Source of the DNA: Viola odorata | Lineage: Eukaryota > Streptophyta > Magnoliopsida > Malpighiales > Violaceae | Reading direction: 5' to 3' | Assembly (NCBI GenBank): GCA_963691705.1 | Contig: OY829540.1 | Location: 46,598,158 to 46,662,157 of the forward strand | Length of the DNA stretch: 64,000 nt | The notes under the pieces: model-generated | What the model saw: only the letters and a program-made list of their open reading frames with translations | Told to the model about the DNA's origin: nothing | The model's database searches: none | Made by a program: the position numbers and the translations under genes | Shown here: positions 8,305 through 19,645 of the stretch, piece after piece | Position numbering within the stretch: position 1 is the stretch's first letter | How the letters are laid out: each line of letters begins with the position of its first letter

Positions 8305-11300
8305 ATGAATCGCCTGATTAGAAGTCAGACCAGCGACTCTTTTCCTGAAGCACTTCGAGATCTTAAAGAAGGTCTTCCGGTAACACGTGTTCACACTAGA
8401 GCTGGAAAGGCCCAGTTGGTATCACCATTGAAGAAATTTTCCCGTAAGGAAAAACCAAGAAGAAAGGCCACCAAAAAGATCCAAACCAGATCTGAGGGCT
8501 CTTACTACCCGAGTGGAGAATCCGATGCTGGGATTGCTTCTGAAAAGACTCCAACTAGGAGATGGGTAGATTACATCTCTGACTCCTCTGAATCCTTTGC
8601 TGCGGTGATGGCCATCGACGCTTCCCAAGATGTTGAGACTCGTTTTCAAGAGATGCCCACAACAATTGAAAAATTGACAAAGGCTATGGTAGAGAAAGAT
8701 GCCCCTATAACTTTCTTGACAGCTAAGCTGGCAGGTCACCCAGGTTCATCAAGCAATCCAAATTCTAGCGGAGGCTCTTCTGGTGACAAGAATGCTGAGT
8801 GAGAACGACAGCGAAAACACCATGAAGACTACATTCTGGTGAATAATATGAATGACAACAGCAACAACACCGCGACACCTGTCGCAAATCTGACAGTTTA
8901 ACAACTGCAGATGATGATTGCTGACACTAGCCGTGCTCAATATGGAGGAGCTTCACAATCCTCTCTCGAGTACGCAAAGCCTTACTCAAGGCGCATAGAT
9001 GAACTATTACTGCCTGTGGGGTATCAACCTCCAAAATTCCAGCAGTTCGAGGGGAAAGGGAACCCTAAACAACACATCGCTCACTTCATAGAGACTTGCA
9101 ACAATGCAGGAACTTATGGAGATATGATGGTGAAACAATTTGTTCGATCACTGAAAGGCGTGGCCTTTGAATGGTACACTGATATCAGGCCTGAGTCTAT
9201 TGATAGTTGGGACCAGTTGGAAAGAGACTTCCTAACTCACTTTTACAGCACTCGGCGGATTGTTGGCCTACCTGAATTGGCTGGAACAAAACAAAGAAAA
9301 GATGAACCTGTCACTGAGTTCATCGAAAGATAGAGGAACTTGGTCCTTAATTGCAAAGAAAGGATCAGTGAGTCATTGTCAATCGAAATGTGTGTCCAAG
9401 GCATGCATTAGGGGCTGCTCTACAACTTGTAGGTGAACATGCCACGCACATTCGAGGAGCTCACAACTAGAGCTTATGATCTGGAAATTCAAATCCAAAG
9501 GCACGGTAGTTACTTGCCAAATGGCTCTTGTGAAAAGGAAGAAGTAAGGAAAGACCCGAATACCAACGAAGGGAAGGAAAGCATGGTAGTCACCGCGGCA
9601 CCTGTGAAAATATCCTTCAAAGAGATTCAAAGAAAAGAAAATGCAAAGCAAGTCAAGACCGAGTACAAGCCTTTTAAAGCTCAAAGAAGGACCCTGAAGG
9701 AACGTGAAGAAAGGGGATACCCCTTCTTAGACTCGGAAGTCTCTAACATCCTGGACCAACTTCTTAAACAAAAATTGATCGAGCTTCCGCCATCAAAGCG
9801 CCCAGAAGAAGTGAACCAGATCGACAACCCCAGGTATTGCAAATATGATCGGATCATCAGTCATCCAGTAGATAAATGCTTTGTCCTTAAAGACCTCATC
9901 GTTCGTTTGGACAAGGAAGGAAAAATAAAACTTGATGATGGAGATGTTGTAGATGCCAATTACATCACAACCATTGCAAAGAACGATGCTACACCAACTA
10001 TGATCGCATTCGGGTCATTTGACCCTATTCTATTGTCGCAAGCTCTGGGTCAGAACCTAGTCATCTCTCAGCCAATGGTACTAACAGCTGAATTACCGAA
10101 GGGGGCAGTCCCCGAAGAATTCAGCACTGGCGAAGAGGTCAAGGTCATCTATGCCTACCCTGGGATTTCAAAGATAGGAAAGCCTATGGGTCAAGCCTTT
10201 ACGAGTTGATGACTGACGGCTTGGATGTTTAGGAAACAAGCTCTGAGTCCGAAGATAAAATCAACGACAGATGGTCAATCTTCAGAAGGAAGAAGAATAA
10301 GAAGGTTCTCCCAAAGAGAAAGTCATCCTCAAAATACTCTCATGATGTCTCTAGCCAAGATTGTGACGTTCAGCCAGAAAGATGGGCCCTTCTAGGTGAG
10401 CCATCAAAGACCTCCCAGGAAGTTAGGACTGTTGATATGCCTTACAAAGGGAAAGGCTTCAATCGATGCGCCAGCAAAGCCAAAACGAATGCCTTGTAAG
10501 GCTCACACTCATCCAATGTCTAGAAAAGTGAGACACCATGCTCTCGAATACTCAACACCATGGTCTTTGTCTTAACCAAAAGGGACAGCAACTCGTGAAG
10601 AGTATATCCCAAAAGAACAATCTCCTGAAGATTGCGTAGCAGTCTACATGGTTAGTGTGGAGCAAGCTGAAGGATTTGACCACGAAGATGCTAATGCTAT
10701 TTTAATTGATGCCAAAACATCCTACCAACGGTTCCTTGGAAGGATTTAGTTACATGAAAATAAAGTTTTCCCTTCAAGCTGGCACCAATGCCTCAAATTC
10801 ATTCGTAATAGAGAGGTAAAATGCGTTAAGGGAGAAACCAATCTGTTCAGCAAGGAAGAATCACATTTTACAAATGCAAAATTCTTCTTAGAAGAAAAGA
10901 TTCCTTTGAAAGCCTTTCCCATCTTCACACCAGAATGTAAGAGGAATGAAGAAAGCTCCTCTTCCACCACAAAGGCAACATCTGTGTTCGTAAAGGCTTC
11001 GCTTTCCAAAACCGTCATCGCTGAGGGAATAGAGGTCTTAAAGAAGAGTATGGCTCTCCCTATTCCCATGATTTCAACATTGTTCCCAAGACCATCCAAG
11101 CTGGAAGCTTCCAAGGAGGCAAGATCCGAAGATATAAAAAGTGAAGGATCAAACGGACGCAGCCGAGGATGGTATGACCCAAAAGTCGAAAGACTCTTCG
11201 AGAATGCTGGGTACAGAAAAGGGGAACCTCGCCAACTTGGTGACTTGGATGCGGTCCTTTCTAACGGAAAACCATCTACAGAAAGGCAAAGGTTCGGGCT

Positions 11301-11811
11301 CGGTTTTCTACAGGATCCTCCAGTCAAGATCAAAGTCAAAAGGGCCTCCGCGAACCCAATTATGATACAAATATGCTAAGTTGACAAAGAGACCTCTAAG
11401 GAGGAGAAGCTCTCTGTATTCAGCCATATCCAAGGAGAAGCGACTAAGGTCTCTATTTTTGACAGGTTAGGAGACAAAGCTTCCTTGGAGCCTAAACTTC
11501 CGACACCACCACAAAAGAAGTCCGTCTTCACACGGCTAGGACCTAATGTCCTAAACCAAAAGGAAAGTCCAAAAGGCAGAAGCAGAAGAGAAAAAGTGTT
11601 GCACGACGATTCTTCTACAACGCTGAAGACATGGAGGTTGAGGATGCTAATTGTGCTTCTGTCGAGGAAGTGTCAGATGAAGATGAACTAGAGCTAGCTC
11701 TGCCAACATTCGAGGAAAGGGGGCAAGCCACAATTGATAAATTGGAAGAAGTCAACGGATTACACATCGGACCTATCAACGGAAGGGTCTTGAAGCACTT
11801 CTATGCCTAAA
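8305..11811 (+). pseudogene. gag (and protease-like remnant) of element X, many in-frame stops
   Basis: 8305-10209 reads in one frame but is broken by stops at 8800, 8899, 9331, 9409 and 9430, and ends in two adjacent stops at 10207 and 10210. The capsid region is clear: GYQPPKFQQFEGKGNPKQH near 9020-9080, FEWYTDIRPESIDSW near 9170-9210 and the LERDFLTHFYSTRR block near 9220, typical of a plant Ty3 gag (Retrotrans_gag). Two of the stops sit where related gags have tryptophan. After 10.2 kb the frame shifts; ILIDAKTSYQRFLGR near 10.7 kb resembles the end of a retroviral-type protease (family form YHxLLGRPW). No RT follows. Non-functional as it stands. Confidence 0.75.
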
Positions 11812-11819
11812 AAGTCATC

Positions 11820-12420
11820 ACACTACTCCTAGCTGTAAGAGGGTAAACTGCAAAGCCAAACAAACAAACAAAAATAATACTCCTGGCCCGCAAGAGTATA
11901 AACTGTGTACGGCCAAAATAAATAAATAAAAACAAAACAAAACAATTGAACTACGTCATGACTTGATCCTTCTTCTTTGAAGGTACGTAGGAAACTTGAC
12001 ATATTTCAAGTGCAGTCACATCAAAAAAAAATCACACGACTCCTGGCCCGCAAGAGTATAAACTGTGTACGGAAAAAAGAAAACAAAATCATTGTACTGC
12101 TCCTAGCTGCAAGAGGGTAAACTGTAAAGCCAAATAAACAAAAAAGAAGAAAAAAAATACTTCTGACCCGCAAGAGTATAAACTGTGTACGACCAAAATA
12201 TTAAAAAAAAATAATAATTGAACTACGTCATGACTTGATCCTTCTTCTTTGAAGGTACGTAGGCAACTTGACATATTTCAAGTGTAGACACACATAAAAA
12301 AAATTCATCACATGACTCCTGACCCGCAAGAGTATAAACTGTGTACGGTAAAAAGAAAACAAAATCATTATACCACTCCTGGCCCGCAAGAGTATAAATT
12401 GTGTACAGCTAAATAAATGA
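11820..12420 (+). repeat. Degenerate tandem repeat block in element X
   Basis: At least five copies of a unit built on CCGCAAGAGTATAAACTGTG (near 11.89, 12.05, 12.17, 12.33 and 12.38 kb), alternating with a GAACTACGTCATGACTTGAT unit (11.95 and 12.22 kb) and AAACAAA-rich spacers. It marks the end of coding sequence in element X. Confidence 0.75.
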
Positions 12421-12462
12421 ACAAAATAAATATGTTTTCAAAAAAAAAAAAAGAGAAAGAGA

Positions 12463-13330
12463 CTACATCAAGACTGTCACTATGTCGTCCAAGTCTGCCA
12501 TCTGAAAGAAAGTATGCCTAAGCTCTTCCCTCTCACGATCAATCGCTTTAACTTCAGCTGCAGTGACGGTCTCTTTCCTTTTCCATTCTTCCTGTTCTGC
12601 GGAAAGCTTCTGGATGTTCTCATCAGTACCTTGAAGATCACCTTGCAACTAGCTGAAATTTAGGTGAAGGAAGACGACTCATTCATTTCTCTCTCCTTGT
12701 GAGGTAAGGGTCAACTTGAGTCAGAAAGTCCCAAGCCTTCAACTTCAATGAAGCGGCGTCAGACGTAAATATGTCCTTGATGACCTCCTGAAGAATAGAA
12801 GACGTCTTTGAGTTCATGAAGCTTTTATTCCAAAGATGCCACTGAGCCCGAAGCCTTTGTTCCGAAGGCGATTCTGAGTCCAAAACAAGCACTCCCGAAG
12901 GTCTTGAATATAAGAGATCTCTTCTTGAGCAACAAGTGGCGATCCCCATCTACAACGCTTCGCCTTGATCCTCTCAGCAAATCTCGGGATGCGGAATATA
13001 GTCTTCAATGTTGCAAAAGGAAGGAAGAAGCAAGGTGGAGCGAAATCTTGAAGCTTCTACATCAATTAGGTGAGATGCAGTCCTTAAAAATGACTGATCT
13101 GGACCCTCGATGTGGTTAATCCTGGAACTGGTGGAGCGAGATCTTAAAGCTTCGTCGGTGTTGGTAGGGCAGGATCCTGAAGCCTTTATATCGATTAGGT
13201 GGGATATAGTGCTTAAAAAGCACTGATCCAGACCCTCGATGGAGCTTATATTAGGATCCTCCGTTGATTGACTCACTATGGCGAGCTTCAATACTCTTTT
13301 CTCTCCGGATTGTGAACGATGCTTCACTTC
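12463..13330 (-). pseudogene. Antisense coding-like remnant in element X (coiled coil)
   Basis: Minus-strand translation shows a heptad-like charged stretch near 12463-12648 (ENIQKLSAEQEEWKRK, DREREELRHTF) and, in another frame upstream, LKAWDFLTQVDPYLTRRE near 12700. Position and composition recall the antisense accessory genes of the Tat elements in this window, but sequence similarity is not obvious. Frames are broken. 13035-13245 on the plus strand also contains two imperfect copies of an about 118-bp unit ending in a GACCCTCGATG-type block. Confidence 0.3.
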
Positions 13331-13703
13331 AGTTTCCGGGAAATAAAGAAATCGTCCCCTTTGCCCTTGACCTGAGTTCTCGCCAATTCAATCCATATCA
13401 AGAGGTCGCAGCGGAGCGACACCAGCGGATCGCGACGAGGGTGGCGTCATCTGTCTAAAAAAAAAATTGCAATAGGGTGCGAAGAGGTGCAAGAAATCCA
13501 CACTTTAATCCTAGCAATACCCAGACTAGACGTGTGGTGTGTTCCCATCCCCGTTGGAAAGTTGGGGCGAAGAGGCAAGAAATCAATTATTGTTGTTGCT
13601 GCTACTAAACCAAAATAGCCCAAATCATCAAGACACCTGCTGCCAAAAACCAAGAGATAATCTTCAATCTTCATCAGCACTTTTTGACCGCTTAGAATTG
13701 CCA

Positions 13704-13870
13704 TGACTGCCACTCAAGAAACTGAAGCTCCGGCGGCGGTAGTGGAACAGCCTGCTCCTGCGACAGAGGAAGCGGCCAAGACGGAAGAAAAGACTGCAGG
13801 AAAAAAAAGAAAGGGTTATTACCATGTAATTAAAAGTCCAAGGAATAAAAAAAAAAGCAAAGGTGCAAAG
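13704..13870 (+). pseudogene. Possible captured host first exon (Ala/Glu/Pro-rich start)
   Basis: ATG at 13704 opens MTATQETEAPAAVVEQPAP and continues acidic and alanine-rich, then lysine-rich after a CTGCAG-GAAAA transition. Upstream sequence looks like a 5' UTR. It is unlike the retroviral parts around it. I do not recognise the parent gene. Capture of host sequence is an inference supported by the E1 fragment 0.9 kb downstream. Confidence 0.35.
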
Positions 13871-14614
13871 TTGCGTTAGAGACGTACAAAAAAGAAATTA
13901 AATAAAAAGCAAATTGCGGCATCATGATTTTGCATGGAAGTCAAAGAAGATCAAGATCAACGGCCTGCACGTATATGGTTAGAAATTAAAAAAAGGGACC
14001 ATCACATGCATACATGCAGAAGAAGCAAGAAAACCATGCAGAAATAATGGATTAGAGAGCTACCTTCTCCTCTCTGTATGTTGGTACGACAACTAGGAAG
14101 AAGAAGAGAATATATTCAATGTTCCTGCAGGAAGAAAAAATGGGTTAGTAAAAAGTCAAAGGCCTAGTTTCAAGAAAAATCAAAAGGGAAAAAAATCAAA
14201 CCTGGATGCTTTTCTGTCCAACCCAAAATTGCAAGGAAAAAAAAATGCTCAATCATTTGTGGCGTTCCTGCAGACCAAAAAAAAAATCAAAAGTCAAACA
14301 ATTTTCTGTAAACGTGCTTCGAGTTCTGGTGCAATTTGGCGAACTGGGATGCAACTTTTATATGATTGACAAAGAGACGAGAGTACGATTAATCTCTCCA
14401 CAATCAAGAAGCATAATTAATTGGCATAACAAAGAGGAGAAACAGGAGCCATGTATGTATATATGAAAAAAAAGGACAGCATACAGAGGCTATATTTATT
14501 TGGATTTGGAAAATCACGTGAGTGATCTGGTTGTATTGCAAAATTGCCTTGCTCGCATCCATGGATTTAAATTAAAATTGAAAGCTTGATGGAAAAAAGG
14601 GTCACCATGGCATT

Positions 14615-14752
14615 ATGACAAACAGCAGTAACAACAAAGAGAAGGTAATTACGGCGCCTGGTGATGCGACTTTAACGGATATTGATGAAGATCTGAACAG
14701 CAGGCAGCTGGCTGTCTACGGCCGTGAAACTACGCGGCGCCTTTTTGTAAAA
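14615..14752 (+). pseudogene. Captured fragment of ubiquitin-activating enzyme E1 (UBA1-like)
   Basis: The frame from 14615 contains [20 protein letters not shown] followed by RLF. This is the hallmark start of the first adenylation half of plant E1 (family form [22 protein letters not shown], from memory). Only about 45 codons are present; downstream the frame runs into an AT/GC microsatellite and the rest of E1 (catalytic cysteine, ubiquitin-fold domain) is absent. It lies between gag and the 3' LTR of element X, in sense orientation. It is best read as a transduced host exon rather than a functional gene. Confidence 0.8.
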
Positions 14753-14778
14753 ATGACCTGCTGGAGTCATCGAACCAT

Positions 14779-14815
14779 AGATATATATATATATATGTGT
14801 GCGCGCGCGCGCGCA
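14779..14815. repeat. Compound microsatellite (AT)n(GT)n(GC)n
   Basis: About 9 AT units, then GTGTG and about 6 GC units. (GC)n runs of this length are uncommon in plant DNA and can adopt left-handed helix structure. Confidence 0.85.
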
Positions 14816-15257
14816 GAAACAATAAAGCATGGATGAAACGGGGCAACAACATACCTGAACCAATGAAGATGAAACAGAGAATGTGAAGCTTTTTACCAAG
14901 GAGTGCGCTTGGGCAGAGACAAATAAGGGCAAGAATTTGTTTAAAGCTACATCTTATCTATCAAAAAATCAGCATCTACAAATGAAAGAATGCACAGGAA
15001 CATATGGGCTTGGTTTGCTACAACTCGCTCAAATGCGTTGGCGCTAAATTCCAACCCGAATTCACCAGCCAAGGAAAAAATTAATCAAAATGCAGGCAGT
15101 AGTGGAACAAGTAAATAACAATGCTTGAAGGAAAAAAATTAAAGAGTTACCTTTTGATTCAGCAATCAAGCGCAGAGAAGAGAGCGTGAGTACAACTCTA
15201 TTTGTAAGGAAAAAGATCATGATCAATTAAGAAAATGATTGTGATTAATTAAGGAAA

Positions 15258-15405
15258 AATTTTGCTCAATTAAGGGGAAGATTTTGCTCAGTCAAATGAA
15301 GTAAATGCTGTCCAATCAAGATGAAAATTTTGCTCAGTCAAAGGAAATAAATGTTGTCCAATTATGAAAATATTTTGCTCAATTAAGGCAAAGTTTTGCT
15401 CAATT
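15258..15405 (+). repeat. Short tandem repeat block (TTTTGCTCAATTAAGG type)
   Basis: About five imperfect copies of TTTTGCTCA[AG]T[CT]AA with CCAATCA linkers, just upstream of the 3' LTR of element X. Confidence 0.65.
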
Positions 15406-16076
15406 AAGAAGAAAAAAAGGGGAAAGAAAGTTAATCCAAGGCAGCCGAGGTGGCAATCCCATGAACAACAATTCCAAAGCCATGAATTCTTGTACAAAAT
15501 CTTGGTACATATTTTATTAAAAAAATTATTATTCACTACAAGCGGAAAATTTCCCCCAAGATAAAATTGGTCCGCGATAAATTTGGACCTACAATCAAGC
15601 ATGATTTCAAGTTCAGTCTCCGGCGCAAATTAAGCTCGCTTGTGAAGAAAAAAGTTCAAGATTAATTTACTGCATCGAGTAAAATAATCTTGAAGGGGCA
15701 TTTGTAGACATCAAAATTGCGGCCCGTCTTAAAATATTCGGCCCAATTTATAAAAAGCCATGAAGCCCATTCACTGAAATTCATGAAGGTTATTTGGTCG
15801 AGGCCCATCAACAAAATCATACTTGGAAGGATCAAAGCCCATTTCATATTTACTTATTAATTTTGATTAAATATCAAATTAATTAGTATTCAATGTAAAA
15901 CCAATGAAATGAAGACACGTGTCATCTTTCCAATTCCAAAATCACCCTTATGAGCCTATAAAAAAGGTTTTATCAGAAGGTGAGGAGAGAACATTTTCTT
16001 AGAGAGGAGAAGTGTTGCGAAGATCAAGAGCTGAAGCATATCGTCTCCAAGAAAGAAGGAGAAGCCACAAGCTGAT

Positions 16077-17087
16077 TGATGTGATCACGGACCCTTCGAA
16101 GACCAATTTTGACCCTCAAGATCTCTTGCCTCAAGGTCCGATCACCCGAAGCAAAGCAAGAGGGTTGTCCCTATGGTTAGAAGGCAAAATGAGCGAGGAA
16201 GAACCCGTCAAGGTCAGGGAAAAGGCTGTCCACGTGACCGTGCATCAAACCAAGGAAGAATCCTTGGCGTGATCACGGTAAGGCTTAACGTGAATCACGC
16301 CAAGGACCAAGCAGCTGGCGTGAATCACGTCACGCCCTTGACGTGAATCACGTTAGCCACTGGAGTGGATTCCGAATTTCAGACATCCTAACGTGATCAC
16401 GTTAAGGTGTTAACATGAATCATGCTAAGGCAAGTGTGATCACGCCTCACTCTTAACGTGATTCACGTTAGCCGCTGGAGTGAATTTGAAATTTGGAAAT
16501 TTTTGGCTAACGTGATCACGTTAGCCTCTTAACGTGAATCACGTTAGCAACTGTTTTGGGATGAATTTTGGGCTTTCAAGCCCAAATTGCGTACTACTAT
16601 ATATATATATATATATATATCTCTTTGTATCATTTTCCTCCTTAGTTTTTAGACTTTGAGTGATATTAGTCAAGTGAGATTACTCCTTCTTGTATCACAT
16701 AAGCCTTGAAACTCTTCACTTTTCCTTGAGTAAGAATCGTTTAAGTTGAGATTACTCCTTCCGATTATTGCTCGGGGATTCCTCGAATTTGTATTTGTAA
16801 ATTGTGGCAAGTTTCTTGAATGAATGGAGGTTTATTAATTGCTTATTCCAAGAACCGGGGATGTCAAGTTGCTTGGATTAATTCTCGGATGTTCGCGTGA
16901 TCAATTTCAATCCTTTGTCAATCCTAATCATTTCCGGGTACATATTTCCTTAATTCTCCGCTAAATATAACGTGTTCGTGTCGTTTCTTTCCTTGTGATC
17001 TTGTTGTCACTAGATAATTCGATTCGGCTAGATCCTCTATAAGCTCCATTGTAATCCGGCTTACTAACCATAGGCGGGATCACATCA
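16077..17087 (+). repeat. 5' LTR of the nested element
   Basis: 1011 bp. Its first 196 bp contain the same coding tail as the 3' LTR (stop at 16270-16272). Then follow about ten imperfect palindromes built on AACGTGATCACGTT (16265-16550), then an AT microsatellite near 16597-16620. Followed at 17090 by TGGTAGCGGAGC, a two-mismatch version of the initiator-Met tRNA primer site TGGTATCAGAGC. Confidence 0.9.
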
Positions 17088-18284
17088 AGTGGTAGCGGAG
17101 CTTTTGGCCGCCTATCGAATTTGTCTAGTATTGTTAATAGTGTTAGAACCTATCTTTCTTGATGTCTTGAGTTTCGTCCGTTACTTTCGAAAACTATTTC
17201 AAGTGGGCTTTTGATTGTTGGTTGTGATCAATTTGGTAAAACAAAATTCATAAACTTGGAACAAAATCATTTGGGTGTGATAGTGGTGTTCTTCATCTTG
17301 TTCTTGGTGTTCTTGCCCTTGATCCTTTTTGATCCAAAATTGTGTGACAAATTTGTTAGCCAAGTGTTTAGCAAATAATTAATTAATTTTTCCTTACTTG
17401 GTCGGCCACACCTAGCAAATCAAGGGTACAATCATCTAATCCCTTGCATTAAATGCCCTAGCCACCTCACCCCTTTCCTTTGACAAGTTGACCAAAAAGA
17501 AACTAAATGGTCCAACCAAAATCTATTTCCAACCAAATAAAGCCACTTTTTCTAAAAACCTAGTCCATCTGTTTCCTTTCCTAGTCCAACCGTCCACTCT
17601 CATTCCTTTTCCTTACTCAAGTCCTAAACCATAAAATACTAAACTTGAGTCTTAAACCTTCTTGAGTCTTAAACCTAAACTATTCAAGTTCTAAACCCTT
17701 TGAGTCTTTTACTATGTAAATACTTCTCTTTACATCCTCTTGAGTCTTTTACTTCTCTAAGTCCAAAAAATTCAGCCTCTCCTCCTTTCCTTCGGAAATT
17801 CAAAATTTCCCTCCCAAAATTAGAATTTTTGAATTTCCTTGGAAATTTCCGAAAATCTTCCTTACCTTTTCTCTTGAGTTCTTGTAAATGTATTGAGTCC
17901 TTCTTCCTCTTGTTTCCATCGCTTGAGCATTGGCAATTGAACACTTGAATTGAAGCACAAGTTTGTTTGTAGCAAGGAAATTGTGTGGAGAGCAAGCTTT
18001 GTGAGAGGAGATTTCTTGAGCGATTGTGAGGCCAAATTTTTCGAGTGATCAAACACGAGTGTTTAAACACGTAAGGGAGCGAATTATTTGCTAACTTTTG
18101 TTTAAGTGTGCAGGTACACGGGAAAATGTGAAGTTGAGTGTTTGTGAGCACATCTTTTTCGAGAGATAAACACCTAAACACGAGAGTTTAAACACGTGAG
18201 GGAGAGTTTTATTACTAACGTCTATATATCTCGTTTGTTTCCATTTTGCAGGTATAAAAAAAAATTAGTAGTTGTACATACAAA
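17088..18284 (+). other. Leader of the nested element
   Basis: About 1.2 kb between PBS and gag ATG with no long frame. Near its end two about 128-bp imperfect tandem units start at about 18051 and 18179 (AAACACGAG[TA]GTTTAAACACGT); each ends in GCAG-GTA, a sequence that can serve as both 3' and 5' splice site. Confidence 0.6.
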
Positions 18285-19643
18285 ATGTCCGGAAGGAGTA
18301 GACCTAGTTCTAGTGGTAGTCGAAGTGTCGAAGCTCTTGACCAAGTCTTGTCCGCCCTGGGTGAGTTAAAGGCTACCATGGTCAGAACGGAAGATCGTCT
18401 TTCTTTGTTGGAGGAGACCATCAAGTCTCGTGGTCGAGAGGATGAGAAGCCTTCCGATGTTCCTCTTCATACAGCACCTCCAAAGAACCATCCGCCTAAG
18501 GCCCACCAGACGCCTCTCACTGAACGTGTCCACGTTGAAACTAAATCGGAGGGTCATCAAAGTGTAGGAGGAAGAGTTGGGTTGCTGAAAAATACTCCAA
18601 AGAAGGAGGATACCCGAAAGCCATTTGTCTCCTCTCCGGGGTTGGCCATTTCGGAAGAGAAAATGAAAGAGATAAGGAAGAAATATGAGCAAGGCAGTCG
18701 AGGGCCCGAAGACTTTCATGCTTCTAGTAGCCGACCCAAAACCCCTCATTTCCATGCCCTTACCACACCCTGTCATACTAGAGAATACTATGAGGACCCT
18801 TATGAGGAAGTGAATGCCGAGTTTGATGAGGTGACACACCGAACGAAGGGAAGACGACAAAGAGGTCACGGGTCCTGGTTTGTTGAACATGAAGAGAGGC
18901 CCCAAGAGCCTAGGGTTGATGACAAGTTGAGCGGAATCAAGGTGCAAATCCCTACCTTTAGGGGCTCCACCGATCCTTCGGAGTACCTAAAATGGGAGGG
19001 AAAAATTCAACGAATCTTCAATTGTCATAGGTATTCGGAAGAGAAGAAGATTAAGCTAGCGGCAATGGAGTTTGAAGATTATGCCGTTAGTTGGTGGGAG
19101 AAAGTGTGTAGAGAGAGAGGAGAAGTGGATGCTATTCAAGATTGGGAAGAGATGAAAAGGGTGATGAGAGCAAGGTTTGTGCCCGCGCATCATAAGAGAG
19201 ACTTGCAAAACAAGTTACAAGGTCTCAAGCAAGGTTCTAAGTCCATGGGAGAATACTTCAATGAGTTAGATGGACTCTTGATCAAGACCAACACGGAGGA
19301 GGAAGAAGAAGTGGCTATGTCAAGGTTCCTCAATGGCCTTAATGATCGACTTAAGTACAAGCTTGAGTTGAAGGAGCTCGATCACCTACAATCTATGCTC
19401 CACTATGCCATAAAGGTGGAAGCATATGAAGCCACAAAGAAGAAGTCTTACCCAAGTAAAACCCAAGCCTTTTCCTCAACCCCAAAGACCCCTTGGAAGT
19501 CCTACTCTAAAGAGCCATTTAAACCAAAGGACTCCAAAGCCGAGATACCCCCTCCGAAACCCTACACACCCTACACTAAAAGTAATCTCTCAAAACCCCC
19601 ACCAAAACAACTCCTAATCCACCTACCAACCCCAACCAACTAA
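18285..19643 (+). CDS. gag of the nested Ty3 element
   Basis: 452 codons, ATG at 18285. A basic/serine-rich start is followed by a coiled-coil-like stretch and, from about residue 225, the Retrotrans_gag capsid domain (VQIPTFRGSTDPSEYLKWEG, MEFEDYAVSWWEK, RARFVPAHHKRDL, FLNGLNDRLKYKLELKEL). This form is common in plant chromovirus-type Ty3 elements (from memory). The C-terminal 60 residues are lysine/proline-rich. The CCHC knuckle lies just downstream in another frame, so a frame change occurs between about 19560 and 19640. It could be a mutation or a programmed shift; sequence alone does not decide. The gag itself looks intact. Confidence 0.85.
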   Translation: MSGRSRPSSSGSRSVEALDQVLSALGELKATMVRTEDRLSLLEETIKSRGREDEKPSDVPLHTAPPKNHPPKAHQTPLTERVHVETKSEGHQSVGGRVGLLKNTPKKEDTRKPFVSSPGLAISEEKMKEIRKKYEQGSRGPEDFHASSSRPKTPHFHALTTPCHTREYYEDPYEEVNAEFDEVTHRTKGRRQRGHGSWFVEHEERPQEPRVDDKLSGIKVQIPTFRGSTDPSEYLKWEGKIQRIFNCHRYSEEKKIKLAAMEFEDYAVSWWEKVCRERGEVDAIQDWEEMKRVMRARFVPAHHKRDLQNKLQGLKQGSKSMGEYFNELDGLLIKTNTEEEEEVAMSRFLNGLNDRLKYKLELKELDHLQSMLHYAIKVEAYEATKKKSYPSKTQAFSSTPKTPWKSYSKEPFKPKDSKAEIPPPKPYTPYTKSNLSKPPPKQLLIHLPTPTN

Positions 19644-19645
19644 GA

